Shown piece by piece: positions 15,636 through 24,077 of a stretch of DNA of 64,000 nucleotides. Below the pieces are notes generated by a model. It saw only the letters and a list, made by a program, of their open reading frames with translations. It was not told the DNA's origin and searched no databases. Source of the DNA: Flavobacterium sp. 270. Lineage in GTDB: Bacteria > Bacteroidota > Bacteroidia > Flavobacteriales > Flavobacteriaceae. How positions within the stretch are numbered: position 1 is the stretch's first letter; every line of letters starts with the position of its first letter. A program made the position numbers and the translations under genes. The stretch spans positions 124,001 to 188,000 of the forward strand of contig NZ_SODM01000006.1 in NCBI RefSeq assembly GCF_004368785.1. The letters run 5' to 3'.

Positions 15636-16138
15636 AAAATAAATTAGTGTATGGTCTGATCGGGATATTGTTTTTTTCTTTATCAGCGTTTACTTTTCAT
15701 AAGTTTTATATGGGCGTTTTTCAGGTAAATTATGCTGCCGAAAAAAAAATGCTCCAAATAACTTCCCGCATTTTTGTTGATGATCTAAACAATGCATTAG
15801 AAAAAAAATACCATAAAAAGACATTTATTGGTACAGAAAAAGAAACTCAGGAAGATATTGATTTATTAAAAAAATACCTTTCTGAGAACTTCACCATAAA
15901 AGTAAACGGACAATCTAAACCAATTGCTTTTTTGTCTAAAGAAGTAGAATCAAATGATGTTTTGGTCTGCTACTCCAGAATAAAAGATATTGAGAAATTT
16001 AAGACAATAGAAATTTCAAATTCTGTTCTTATAGATTGGAACTCAGAACAGCAAAACATTACACATATTACAGCATTTGGTACAAAAAAGAGTGTTCTCT
16101 TTACAGAATCTTCAAGGAAAGAAGTGTTAAAATATTAA
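15632..16138 (+). CDS. DUF6702 family protein
   Basis: The 168-residue protein starts in an ATGA overlap with the preceding stop codon. It has an N-terminal hydrophobic segment (about 5-24, a signal peptide or anchor) and then HKFYMGVFQVNYAAEKKMLQ and ITSRIFVDDLNNALEKKYHK, the DUF6702 pattern. The family occurs in Bacteroidetes, often just upstream of an M1 peptidase gene, as here (67 bases). The role is unknown; location is most likely the periplasm. Confidence 0.75.
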   Translation: MKNKLVYGLIGILFFSLSAFTFHKFYMGVFQVNYAAEKKMLQITSRIFVDDLNNALEKKYHKKTFIGTEKETQEDIDLLKKYLSENFTIKVNGQSKPIAFLSKEVESNDVLVCYSRIKDIEKFKTIEISNSVLIDWNSEQQNITHITAFGTKKSVLFTESSRKEVLKY

Positions 16139-16204
16139 TGAATTAGGATAATTGCTGTTTTAATTATTATTTTCACACCCAGAGAAAATTACCATTAGAT
16201 TTTT

Positions 16205-18448
16205 ATGAAAAAACTTTCATTATTATTACTTTTTCCTGCAATACTTGTTGCTCAGGAAAAAACAGTTACAACGCCGCAAAAACAGCAAGGTAAATACGAT
16301 ACCAACAAATTTAGTCAGATGTACGATTTGCTGGCAACCCCAAATATGTTTCGTACGGCATCCGGAGCTCCTGGACCGGCCTATTACCAACAGCAGGCAG
16401 ACTACAAAATTGATGTAGAGTTAGACGATAAAAATTCAAAATTAAGTGGTTTTGAAACTGTTACTTATTCTAATAATTCACCTGATAGTTTAGAATATCT
16501 ATGGGTACAATTAGATCAAAATCAGCAAAAAGCAAATACACAGACTTCTTTGGCAGAAAGCGAAAAAATCAGTCAGGTTTTGGCACTTGATGGTTTTTCG
16601 AGCAAATATCTGAAAAAGAATTTAGAACGTGGTTTTAATATTCAGGAGTTAAAAGATGCTAAAGGAAGTCCGATGTCTTATACCATCAATGAAACTATGA
16701 TGCGTATCAACCTGGCAACACCTTTAAAACCGGGAGAAAAAATTACTTTTTCTGTAAAATGGTGGTACAACATTAATAATTACAGAAAAGAAGGCGGACG
16801 TTCTGGTTATGAATTGTTCGAAAAAGACGGAAATAAATTATATGTAATAGCACAGTTTTATCCAAGAATGGCTGTTTACAATGATGTTGAAGGCTGGCAG
16901 AATATGCAGTTCTGGGGAAGCGGCGAATTTGCACTTCCTTTTGGAAATTTTGACGTAAATATTACAGTTCCTGCGGATCACGTTATTGATGCAACAGGAG
17001 AATTAATGAATAGAAGTGAAGTTTTTACTGCAGAACAGGTAAAACGTTACGAACAAGCTCAGAAATCTTTTGATAAACCAGTTGTGATTGTAACACAAGC
17101 TGAAGCTGAAGCAACTGAAAAAGGTTTTTCTGAAAAGAAAAAAACATGGAAATTCAGCGCTAAAAACGTGCGTGATTTCGGAATTGCTTCGTCAAGAAAA
17201 TTTATTTACGATGCAATGGCTGTAAAATTAGGAGGCAAAGTTGTAATGGCAGAATCAGTTTATCCTAAAGAAGCAAATCCGCTTTGGGGAGAAACGTCTA
17301 CAATTACAGTTGCTCACACATTAAAAAGTTATTCGTCTCATACTTTTGATTATCCTTATCCAAAAGCCGTTTCGGTTTCGGCAGAAGATCAGGGTATGGA
17401 ATATCCAATGATTTGCTGGAATTTTGGTCGTCCTGACGAAAATGGAGTAACTAGCAAAGAAGTTAAAAACGGAATGATTGGTGTTGTGATTCACGAAGTT
17501 GGGCACACTTTCTTTCCTATGATTGTAAATTCAGACGAACGTCAATGGACTTGGATGGATGAAGGTTTAAATTCATTTTTAGAATATTTGGCAGAACAAG
17601 AACTGGATTCTAAATTTCCATCAAGACGCGGACCTGCAAAAAATATTGTTCCGTACATGAGTGGAGATCAAAAAATGTTAGAGCCAATTATGTCTAATTC
17701 TGAAACGATTGCTCAATTTGGAAATAATGCTTACGCAAAACCAGCTACAGGTCTTAATATTTTGAGAGAAGTAGTAATGGGAAGAGAATTGTTTGATTAT
17801 GCTTTTAGAACATACGCAAACAGATGGAAATTTAAACACCCAACTCCAGAAGACTTCTTTAGAACTATGGAAGATGCTTCTGCTGTAGATTTAGACTGGT
17901 TTTGGAGAGGATGGTTTTATTCAACAGATTTTGTAGATATTGGAATTAAAGACGTAAAACAATATTATGTTTCAGATACTCCAACAGCAGATTTAAAAGA
18001 TGTAAAAGTGAAAAAAGGACGTTTCGGTTTTGAAAAAGGCCCATTTGTTTACCTAGTTTCTGGAGACAATGCTGAGGTAAATGCATCTAAGAAAAAAGCG
18101 TTGAATGTTGAAGATGTAAAACCTTTGGCAGATTATGTAGATCAAACTTTTACAGCCGAAGAAAAAGCGAGCTTAAAATCGCCGAAATATTTCTACGAAG
18201 TTGAGTTTAACAAGCCAGGCGGTATGATTATGCCGATTTTAGTTGAAATCACTTACGAAGACGGAACAAAAGATAATTACCAATATCCGGCACAAATCTG
18301 GAGAAAAAATAATGAGACAGCTAAGAAAGTTTATGCGACTTCTAAAGCAATAAAAAGTATTCAGATAGATCCAAAATTAATGACTGCTGATATTGATGTA
18401 ACCAACAACGCTTGGCCAAAAGTAGAAGAAAAGTCAAAATTTGACTAA
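16205..18448 (+). CDS. M1 family metallopeptidase
   Basis: The 747-residue protein has a signal peptide ending near ILVAQE. An N-terminal beta domain precedes the catalytic domain. The substrate-side motif is EDQGMEYPMICW (the GAMEN position). The zinc site is HEVGHTF with H430, H434 and E453 in WTWMDEGLNSFLEYLAEQE, a perfect HExxH-18-E spacing. The FYST-like part of the C-terminal region (FWRGWFYSTDFVDIGIKDVK) is also typical. The protein is exported and likely trims peptides in the periplasm or at the surface. It follows the DUF6702 gene by 67 bases and may be co-transcribed with it. A hairpin repeat follows. Confidence 0.9.
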   Translation: MKKLSLLLLFPAILVAQEKTVTTPQKQQGKYDTNKFSQMYDLLATPNMFRTASGAPGPAYYQQQADYKIDVELDDKNSKLSGFETVTYSNNSPDSLEYLWVQLDQNQQKANTQTSLAESEKISQVLALDGFSSKYLKKNLERGFNIQELKDAKGSPMSYTINETMMRINLATPLKPGEKITFSVKWWYNINNYRKEGGRSGYELFEKDGNKLYVIAQFYPRMAVYNDVEGWQNMQFWGSGEFALPFGNFDVNITVPADHVIDATGELMNRSEVFTAEQVKRYEQAQKSFDKPVVIVTQAEAEATEKGFSEKKKTWKFSAKNVRDFGIASSRKFIYDAMAVKLGGKVVMAESVYPKEANPLWGETSTITVAHTLKSYSSHTFDYPYPKAVSVSAEDQGMEYPMICWNFGRPDENGVTSKEVKNGMIGVVIHEVGHTFFPMIVNSDERQWTWMDEGLNSFLEYLAEQELDSKFPSRRGPAKNIVPYMSGDQKMLEPIMSNSETIAQFGNNAYAKPATGLNILREVVMGRELFDYAFRTYANRWKFKHPTPEDFFRTMEDASAVDLDWFWRGWFYSTDFVDIGIKDVKQYYVSDTPTADLKDVKVKKGRFGFEKGPFVYLVSGDNAEVNASKKKALNVEDVKPLADYVDQTFTAEEKASLKSPKYFYEVEFNKPGGMIMPILVEITYEDGTKDNYQYPAQIWRKNNETAKKVYATSKAIKSIQIDPKLMTADIDVTNNAWPKVEEKSKFD

Positions 18449-18465
18449 GAATAAAATTCAACTGT

Positions 18466-18535
18466 AAAGTTCACAAAGTTTAGTAAGTAGAAAAAGGAAA
18501 ATCCTTGGCAAGCTTGCAAAACCTTTGTGAACTTT
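18466..18535. repeat. Inverted repeat after the M1 peptidase gene
   Basis: The 13-base arms AAAGTTCACAAAG (18466-18478) and CTTTGTGAACTTT (18523-18535) are perfect complements around a 44-base centre that itself holds CTTGGCAAGCTTGC. It may terminate the upstream operon, though no long T-tract follows. The arm type (CTTTGTGAACTTTG) is reminiscent of dispersed flavobacterial repeats. Confidence 0.6.
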
Positions 18536-18601
18536 GTGGTTAAAATACACACCGTTACATTTTTTTAAGTAAATTTTAAAACTCTACGCTGCAAAAATTA
18601 A

Positions 18602-18609
18602 TATCTTTG
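18602..18609 (+). promoter_or_regulatory. -7 element of the tatA promoter
   Basis: TATCTTTG fits TAnnTTTG, 22 bases before the tatA start. The -33 position is T-rich but lacks a clear TTG. Confidence 0.4.
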
Positions 18610-18631
18610 TGGCACACAAAAATAAAAAGAT

Positions 18632-18979
18632 ATGTTTGGTATAGGAGGAGGAGAATTAGTTTTCATACTGTTTATAGTACTAATGCTTTTTGGTTCAGAC
18701 AAAGTGCCGGAAATTGCTCGTACAATGGGAAAAGCAATGGCGCAATTAAAGAATGCAACTAACGATATTAAAAGCGAAATTCATAAAGGGGCAGAAGCCA
18801 ATGGTTTTGATGCAAAATCCCTGACTGATATTACCGGAAATATCAATGCAGAAATTAATAATGCAAAAAACAATTTATTGGGTGATACGACTAATTTATT
18901 AGGCGATACAACCCATGAAATCGAAAAAGTAAAAGAAGACATCGATTCTATTTCTGGACCTGTAAAACGCCAAATGTAA
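18632..18979 (+). CDS. tatA: Sec-independent protein translocase TatA/TatB-type subunit
   Basis: The 115-residue protein has one N-terminal transmembrane helix (about residues 7-22), the hinge FGSDKVPEIARTMGKAM and an amphipathic helix, the standard TatA layout. The polar tail is somewhat long and contains a short direct repeat (LLGDTTNLLGDTTHE). TatA forms the pore-like assembly that moves folded twin-arginine proteins across the inner membrane with TatC; tatC is not in this window. The next gene starts two bases after the stop, so the pair is probably an operon. Confidence 0.88.
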   Translation: MFGIGGGELVFILFIVLMLFGSDKVPEIARTMGKAMAQLKNATNDIKSEIHKGAEANGFDAKSLTDITGNINAEINNAKNNLLGDTTNLLGDTTHEIEKVKEDIDSISGPVKRQM

Positions 18980-18980
18980 T

Positions 18981-19559
18981 ATGCTTGAAAAAATAAATGA
19001 ATTAGATATTCAGCTATTGGTGTATCTTAACGGTTTAGGTTCTGAAACATACGATAAATTTTGGCTGATTATTACCAGCCAATTAAATTGGACACCATTT
19101 TTTCTATTTCTTTTTTATCTTATTTATAAAAAAGTGGGAGGGAAACAAACCTTGTATATCCTTCTTTTTATTGCAATCTTACTTGCTTTTACAGATCAAA
19201 CCTGCAATTTATTTAAACATACTTTTGAGCGTCTGCGCCCTTGCAACAATCCAGATCTTAAATCAATTATTAGAATAGTTCAGGTAAGACAATCCTATAG
19301 TTTTTTCTCTGGTCACGCAGCCAATACAATGGCGGTAGCAACTTTCTTATTTATAATCTTAAAAAAGCATTTTAAATATTTAGGATTTCTGTTTTTATGG
19401 CCGTTAATCTTCGCATACAGCCGTATTTACTTAGGATTGCATTATCCGGGAGACATTCTTACAGGATATCTATTTGGAGCACTTTTTGGTTTTTTACTTT
19501 CATTAGTTTACAAAAAACTAAAGCCACAGTATTTTCCAGATACAATTAAGACAATTTAA
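18981..19559 (+). CDS. PAP2-family membrane phosphatase
   Basis: The 192-residue protein has five or six predicted membrane segments and all three PAP2 signature regions. These are KHTFERLRP (K-x6-RP), SFFSGHAANTMA (the SGH block) and SRIYLGLHYPGD (SR-x5-H-x3-D). The family removes phosphate from lipid phosphates such as phosphatidic acid or undecaprenyl pyrophosphate at the outer face of the inner membrane. A role in recycling undecaprenyl pyrophosphate is possible but cannot be told from this sequence. It directly follows tatA and is convergent with the O-methyltransferase gene across a large palindromic repeat. Confidence 0.85.
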   Translation: MLEKINELDIQLLVYLNGLGSETYDKFWLIITSQLNWTPFFLFLFYLIYKKVGGKQTLYILLFIAILLAFTDQTCNLFKHTFERLRPCNNPDLKSIIRIVQVRQSYSFFSGHAANTMAVATFLFIILKKHFKYLGFLFLWPLIFAYSRIYLGLHYPGDILTGYLFGALFGFLLSLVYKKLKPQYFPDTIKTI

Positions 19560-19565
19560 ATATTC

Positions 19566-19698
19566 AATTGCCTCCAGCTTTAGCTGGAGGTAAATAATAT
19601 ATTACATGAGTTGGCTTTAGCCAAATATGTGATATGTTTTGGCTAAAGCCCATTAACCTATCTTCAAAAAAAACCTCCAGCTAAAGCAGGAGGCAATT
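19566..19698. repeat. Nested palindromic repeat between convergent genes (REP-like)
   Basis: The outer arms at 19566-19590 and 19674-19698 match as inverted repeats at 24 of 25 positions. Each arm is itself palindromic (CCTCCAGCTTTAGCTGGAGG). A second inner pair (TTGGCTTTAGCCAAA and TTTTGGCTAAAGCCCA) lies between them. The 133-base unit would fold into a clover of hairpins and sits between two convergent genes, where it may stop transcription from both sides. Confidence 0.8.
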
Positions 19699-19781
19699 CA
19701 ATTTGACTATTTATTTTATAGAAACAGCTTTTCTAAGTAAAAACTTAGAACCTCAGCATCTCAATATCTTAGCAACTTAGA

Positions 19782-20423
19782 CTAAAGTACTCGGGAAACC
19801 GTCAATCCATCACGAATAGGAAGTAAAACCGTTTCCACTCTAGGATCATTTTTCAAAAGTAAATTATATTCTAAAAGCACTTTTGTACTAACATCATTTG
19901 GGTGAACAGGTTCGAGAATTTTTCCGCTCCATAAAACATTATCAGATAAAATAATACCACCTTTATTCATTTTCGGAACAATCATTTCCCAATAATTCAG
20001 GTAATTTTCTTTATCAGCATCAATAAAAACCAAATCAAATTTTACATCAAGATCCGGAATAATATTTACTGCTTCTCCTAAATGTTGAAAAATTTGATTT
20101 CCCCAAGGCGACATATCGAAATATTTTCTCTGAAAATCTACCAATTCTTCTTTAATATCAATAGTATGCAGTTGTCCGTTTTCCTGCATGCCTTCACACA
20201 AACACAAAGCGGCATAACCGGTATAAGTTCCGATTTCAAGAATATTTACCGGACGAATCAATTTAGACAACATACTCAAAACCCGACCTTGAAAATGCCC
20301 GCTAAGCATTCTTGGTAAAAGGATTTTTTGATAGGTTTCTTTATTGAGTTTAGCCAACAATTCTGGTTCTTTTTCAGAATGTTGTTCGATATAATCTTCT
20401 AATTCTTGTGAAATAAAATGCAT
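19782..20423 (-). CDS. Class I SAM-dependent O-methyltransferase
   Basis: The 213-residue protein starting MHFISQELEDYIEQHSEKEP matches the family 3 O-methyltransferases (CCoAOMT/COMT-like). It shows motif I VNILEIGTYTGYAALCL, the SAM-ribose acidic residue in LHTIDIKEE, and the metal-site and catalytic loop LVFIDADKENYLNYWEMIVP with GGIILSDNVLW. The natural acceptor is unknown. The frame can be extended to 20450, but that start is the TTG of a -7 promoter element, so the ATG at 20423 is preferred. It lies downstream of a terminator that follows the Ala/Lys-rich lipoprotein gene. Confidence 0.85.
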   Translation of the reverse strand: MHFISQELEDYIEQHSEKEPELLAKLNKETYQKILLPRMLSGHFQGRVLSMLSKLIRPVNILEIGTYTGYAALCLCEGMQENGQLHTIDIKEELVDFQRKYFDMSPWGNQIFQHLGEAVNIIPDLDVKFDLVFIDADKENYLNYWEMIVPKMNKGGIILSDNVLWSGKILEPVHPNDVSTKVLLEYNLLLKNDPRVETVLLPIRDGLTVSRVL

Positions 20424-20447
20424 TGTGTAGTGTTCTAATTTAAAAAG

Positions 20448-20463
20448 CAAAAATACAAAAATA
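20448..20463 (-). promoter_or_regulatory. Two adjacent -7 elements upstream of the O-methyltransferase gene
   Basis: The minus strand reads TATTTTTGTATTTTTG, two back-to-back TAnnTTTG elements, about 25 bases before the ATG at 20423. No clear -33 element is seen. Confidence 0.4.
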
Positions 20464-20481
20464 TCAGCTCGCTTTTCGGCA

Positions 20482-20514
20482 TAAAAAAAACCATTCGCGA
20501 TTACGAATGGTTTT
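20482..20514 (-). terminator. Terminator of the Ala/Lys-rich lipoprotein gene
   Basis: On the minus strand AAAACCATTCG and CGAATGGTTTT flank a short loop and are followed by a run of T. Confidence 0.75.
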
Positions 20515-20534
20515 AGTTTTTAGCTTTTAATTGA

Positions 20535-20933
20535 TTATTTTTTCAAAGCTTCATTTACTTCTTTTGCTGTTTTTACAGTTCCGTCTTTTGCTGCTTTTGC
20601 TGCATTTTCTACTTTCTCAGCTCCTTTTTTAGTCGCATCTTTTACATCAGTTGCTGTTTTCTTTGCAGCAGCTTCAACATCATTTGCCGTTTTTTTAGTA
20701 GCGTCTTTTACATCTTGTACAGCATTTTCAGAAGCTTCTTTAGCTTTTGCAGCAGCGTTTTGTGCTTTAACTACCGCGCTGTCTTTTACTTCTTCGATAT
20801 CAGTTGCCAAAGTATCTACTTTGTTGCCAATCGTTAATTCTTCATCTGCAGGTTTTGGTTCTTTTTTCTCGCATGATTGTACAGCGAACGCTAATAAAGC
20901 AATAACAGCTAAGCTTAAAATTTGTTTTTTCAT
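20535..20933 (-). CDS. Small lipoprotein with Ala/Lys-rich LEA-like helical repeats
   Basis: The 132-residue protein has a lipoprotein signal (lipobox VQSC, C21), then a short acidic linker, and from about residue 55 a series of near-repeats built on DATKKTANDVEAAAKKTA. The stretch is low in hydrophobics and rich in A, K, D and T with an 11-residue feel, as in LEA_4 or apolipoprotein-like amphipathic helices. It should be anchored in the outer membrane or the periplasmic face. No enzyme function is expected; a role in stress or envelope protection is a guess from composition. It has its own terminator. Confidence 0.7.
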   Translation of the reverse strand: MKKQILSLAVIALLAFAVQSCEKKEPKPADEELTIGNKVDTLATDIEEVKDSAVVKAQNAAAKAKEASENAVQDVKDATKKTANDVEAAAKKTATDVKDATKKGAEKVENAAKAAKDGTVKTAKEVNEALKK

Positions 20934-21112
20934 AATTACATTTTTTTTAGGTTGATAAATCTAAAGGTTATACGGCTGAAAAATAAAAATACAAATTTTA
21001 AAAATGATTGCGCGCTTTGTAAGATTATTTTTCTTTTGAGTACAAGACAATTCTTGTGCCAAATTTTAATTTTTTGAACATACAGCTTAATTTTTTTTAG
21101 AAAATATTTTTT

Positions 21113-21706
21113 CTATTTGATTACCAGAACATTTTCATTTTTAGTGTAATCATTTAAAACAATATTAAAGATCAATGTTAACTCTTTTCCGGCTTTTACG
21201 ACTCCCAAAGCTGCAGTTGGCGGAGACATTCCAAAGTCGGCAAAAGTGATCTGGTTAGAACCTTTCAAAATAAAAAATCCATTGTTAGCCGTTACATTTA
21301 TCTGAGTTCTAAAATCCTTACTGGTTCCGGCAATTGTGTATGTGCCTGTTAAGTTCCAAGTGGTTTCATTTACTTTGTTTACAGCCTTTAGAGCGTATTT
21401 AATATTTTTATACGTTTTGGTGTCTAAAGTTTCATAAGCAACATCGTCCATACTTGTTTTTGTGCTTTTTAAACTTTCTGCCGGCAGTGTTATATTTATA
21501 CTGTTTATTTCGATTATTTTAGAATCAATAACAGTTAAATTAACAACACCATTTCCTTCTGTAGACTTCATTGTCCAATCGTGTATGTTTGAAGTTCCTG
21601 CAACTTCAAAAGTTGATTTTGCTACAGTATAGTTTCTTTGTGCATTTGCCTGTATTGATAATGTTGTAAAAATCACTGTCAATAAAATTGATGTAGTTGT
21701 TTTCAT
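21113..21706 (-). CDS. YceI-family periplasmic protein
   Basis: The 197-residue protein has a signal peptide ending near SIQANAQ. The YceI lipocalin-like beta barrel follows, with YTVAKSTFEVAGTSNIHDWT at the start, SLKSTKTSMDDVAYETLDT in the middle and LTLIFNIVLNDY at the end. YceI proteins bind isoprenoid-like lipids in the periplasm; the polyprenyl synthase gene lies 2.4 kb away but no direct link is shown. A minus-strand TAAATTTG at 21770-21777 may be its -7 element. Confidence 0.85.
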   Translation of the reverse strand: MKTTTSILLTVIFTTLSIQANAQRNYTVAKSTFEVAGTSNIHDWTMKSTEGNGVVNLTVIDSKIIEINSINITLPAESLKSTKTSMDDVAYETLDTKTYKNIKYALKAVNKVNETTWNLTGTYTIAGTSKDFRTQINVTANNGFFILKGSNQITFADFGMSPPTAALGVVKAGKELTLIFNIVLNDYTKNENVLVIK

Positions 21707-21769
21707 TTTGTGGTATTTATTGGTTATTCATTAAATAAAGAATTAAAAACTTATCCTTATTTCTTGGAT

Positions 21770-21777
21770 CAAATTTA
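21770..21777 (-). promoter_or_regulatory. Possible -7 element of the yceI-like gene
   Basis: The minus strand reads TAAATTTG, 63 bases upstream of the start at 21706. No good -33 TTG is seen. Confidence 0.3.
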
Positions 21778-21902
21778 TTGCGAACACAGACGAAATAGAA
21801 TGATAAAAATCATTGTTGAAAATTTATTAAAGGATTATTCTGAGAGTATATTCTAAAAGAAATCCCTATAAGTACCCTGAAATTTTAAAGAAAAAAAATC
21901 AG

Positions 21903-21910
21903 TAACTTTG
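21903..21910 (+). promoter_or_regulatory. Possible -7 element of rlmN
   Basis: TAACTTTG fits TAnnTTTG and ends only four bases before the first ATG of rlmN. If used, transcription would begin at or next to the start codon. Confidence 0.35.
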
Positions 21911-21914
21911 CAGC

Positions 21915-22967
21915 ATGCAAATGGAGAAAAAAGACATACGAGCCTTATCAAAAGACCAGCTTCGAGATTTTTTTATAGAAAATGGAGACAAAGCCTTTCG
22001 TGGAAATCAGGTTTATGAATGGTTATGGAGCAAAGGCGCTCACAGTTTTGAGGACATGACCAATGTAGCAAAGCCTACAAGAGCCATGCTCGAAAACAAT
22101 TTTGTAATCAATCATATTAAGGTTGATACTATGCAGCGCAGCAATGACGGAACTGTAAAAAATGCGGTTAGACTTCACGATGGTTTAGTAGTAGAATCGG
22201 TTTTAATTCCTACCGAAACCAGAACAACAGCCTGCGTTTCGAGTCAGGTTGGATGCAGTTTAGACTGCAATTTCTGTGCAACAGCAAGATTAAAAAGAAT
22301 GCGAAATCTGGAACCGGGAGAAATCTACGATCAGGTTCTGGCAATAGATAAAGAAAGCCGTTTGTATTACAATCATCCGCTTTCGAATATTGTTTTTATG
22401 GGAATGGGAGAGCCTTTAATGAATTACAACAATGTCATTAAAGCGATCGATATGATTACTTCTCCAGAAGGTTTAGGAATGTCGCCAAAACGTATTATGG
22501 TTTCGACTTCTGGAATCCCGAAAATGATTAAAAAAATGGCCGATGATGATGTAAAATTCAAATTAGCCGTTTCGCTCCATTCTGCAATAGACGAAATTCG
22601 TGCGCGCATTATGCCTTTCAGCAAAAACTTTCCTTTAGCAGATTTACGAGAAGCTTTAGAATATTGGTACAGAAAAACCAAAAATAAAATCTCGTACGAA
22701 TATGTGGTTTGGAAAGGAATAAACGACGACAAAGCTTCGATTGATGCCTTAGTTAAGTTTTGTAAATATGTACCGTGTAAAGTCAATTTAATTGAATATA
22801 ATCCAATTGACGATGGTGAGTTTCAGCAAGCCTCTGAAGAATCTATTATGGCGTACATAAAAGCATTAGAAAATATTGGAGTAGTGGTAAAAGTACGCCG
22901 AAGCAGAGGAAAAGACATTGATGCTGCCTGCGGACAATTGGCGAATAAAGAAGCAGAAACGATATAA
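21915..22967 (+). CDS. rlmN: Dual-specificity 23S rRNA A2503 / tRNA A37 C2-methyltransferase
   Basis: This radical-SAM enzyme methylates carbon 2 of A2503 in 23S rRNA and A37 in some tRNAs. The 350-residue protein has the iron-sulfur cluster motif C114-x3-C118-x2-C121 (VGCSLDCNFCATA), the FMGMGEPLMNYNNV motif, the VSTSGIPKMI and AVSLHSAIDEIRARIMP segments, and the conserved C-terminal Cys in DAACGQL that carries the transient methyl group. Translation may begin at the second ATG (21921, MEKKDIRALS). The -7 element just before the start suggests a very short or absent leader. A strong terminator shared with the convergent lipoprotein gene follows. Confidence 0.95.
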   Translation: MQMEKKDIRALSKDQLRDFFIENGDKAFRGNQVYEWLWSKGAHSFEDMTNVAKPTRAMLENNFVINHIKVDTMQRSNDGTVKNAVRLHDGLVVESVLIPTETRTTACVSSQVGCSLDCNFCATARLKRMRNLEPGEIYDQVLAIDKESRLYYNHPLSNIVFMGMGEPLMNYNNVIKAIDMITSPEGLGMSPKRIMVSTSGIPKMIKKMADDDVKFKLAVSLHSAIDEIRARIMPFSKNFPLADLREALEYWYRKTKNKISYEYVVWKGINDDKASIDALVKFCKYVPCKVNLIEYNPIDDGEFQQASEESIMAYIKALENIGVVVKVRRSRGKDIDAACGQLANKEAETI

Positions 22968-23008
22968 TTATTTGCAAAGAAGGATAATTTATCAAATTAT
23001 AAAAAAAC

Positions 23009-23055
23009 AAAAAGCATTAAAGACAAGAATTGTACTTGTTTTTAATGCTTTTTTT
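23009..23055. terminator. Bidirectional terminator between rlmN and the lipoprotein gene
   Basis: The arms AAAAAGCATTAAA and TTTTTAATGCTTTTTTT, with an inner pair ACAAG/CTTGT, form a long hairpin with A-runs on one side and T-runs on the other. It should stop both convergent transcripts. Confidence 0.8.
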
Positions 23056-23070
23056 GGGCAAAAAGGATTC

Positions 23071-23931
23071 TTATTTTTTCAAATCTATTTCTGTCGTTAC
23101 ACCATCTTTTGTAACGTTGGCAAGTGTATCACAATCGCCATTACCAAAATCAATAACTGCAGAAGCGCCATTTTTAGTAATAGAAACAATTCCTTTTACA
23201 GCAAAAGATTTTTTGCAGGAAGCTTTAAATTCTAAAGGAGTTGTGATTTCGGCAGAGAAAGTATCCCCGTTAGGAAAAGTAGTAGTGCCGCTTCCAGTTA
23301 CTACAAAAACATTGTCTTCCCAATTAAACCAAGTGTCGTAACCCGCAGTCATTTCTTTTACCAAAGTTCCTTTTCTGTTATAAACACTTCCGTCTTCAAA
23401 AGTAACTTTCAAATCAATTGCTGCCGTAAAAACTGGATGTGCCGTGGCAAGTAAATCAGTTGATTTAACAGTTCTCACTATACTTTTACTTCCCTGAAGC
23501 ACTTTTCCATTGTGAGTGAATCCTTCAAATGTGTAACTAATTGTCTGAGTAGACGCAGTAAAATCATTAGAAAAAGAAAGTACCATTTTTCCTTTTACAG
23601 TATTTCCGTTGTCCAGAGTACAGCCTTCTGCACCAAAATCAACAGTTCTTGTCCAGGTGTTGTTTGTTAAAACAGTTGTGATAACGGCACAGCTTGGTAA
23701 AAAGTTTTTTATTGTTCCGTCAGGTTTTCGATTAATGTTTTGCTGTGCGTTAAATTGATCTTCAGCAATATTGGTTACATCATCTATAGATGCATCAATT
23801 TTAGAATTGGTGATAATTTCGTCATTTGAAATTGCTGCAGTAGTTCCGTCATTTTTATTTTCATCAGAATTACAACCAACGAAAAAGATCAATGCAATGC
23901 ATGTTACAATTAATAAAAATTTTGTTTTCAT
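23071..23931 (-). CDS. Lipoprotein of unknown function
   Basis: The 286-residue protein has a lipoprotein signal (lipobox FVGC, C20) followed by an acidic, Asn/Asp-rich linker. The rest is beta-rich and contains four Cys after the lipid anchor, in SCAVITT, EGCTLDNG, SCKKSFAV and GDCDTLAN. These may form two disulfides. Two repeats are hinted at: a WTRTVDFGAEGC stretch and a VIDFGNGDC stretch, each preceded by a Cys-x-n beta unit. I recognise no named family. It probably sits in the outer membrane facing the periplasm or the surface. It is convergent with rlmN. Confidence 0.6.
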   Translation of the reverse strand: MKTKFLLIVTCIALIFFVGCNSDENKNDGTTAAISNDEIITNSKIDASIDDVTNIAEDQFNAQQNINRKPDGTIKNFLPSCAVITTVLTNNTWTRTVDFGAEGCTLDNGNTVKGKMVLSFSNDFTASTQTISYTFEGFTHNGKVLQGSKSIVRTVKSTDLLATAHPVFTAAIDLKVTFEDGSVYNRKGTLVKEMTAGYDTWFNWEDNVFVVTGSGTTTFPNGDTFSAEITTPLEFKASCKKSFAVKGIVSITKNGASAVIDFGNGDCDTLANVTKDGVTTEIDLKK

Positions 23932-24077
23932 AATAAATAATTTTAAATTTTACTTTTTAATAAATGAATTTTAAATTAGATATTAGATTTGAGATGCTTT
24001 TGGTGTTTTTTGTAAATTAGTAGATAAAATATTGTTATACTAACCTTAAATACACAACGTTTTTTTATTTAAAATAG

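Noticed and set aside
22424-22786. Antisense frame of 120 codons within rlmN
   Set aside because: It mirrors a well-conserved radical-SAM gene and shows no family features of its own.
23030-23341. Plus-strand frames of about 100 codons over the end of the lipoprotein gene
   Set aside because: They begin in the terminator and run antisense to the signal-peptide lipoprotein; no motif or promoter supports them.
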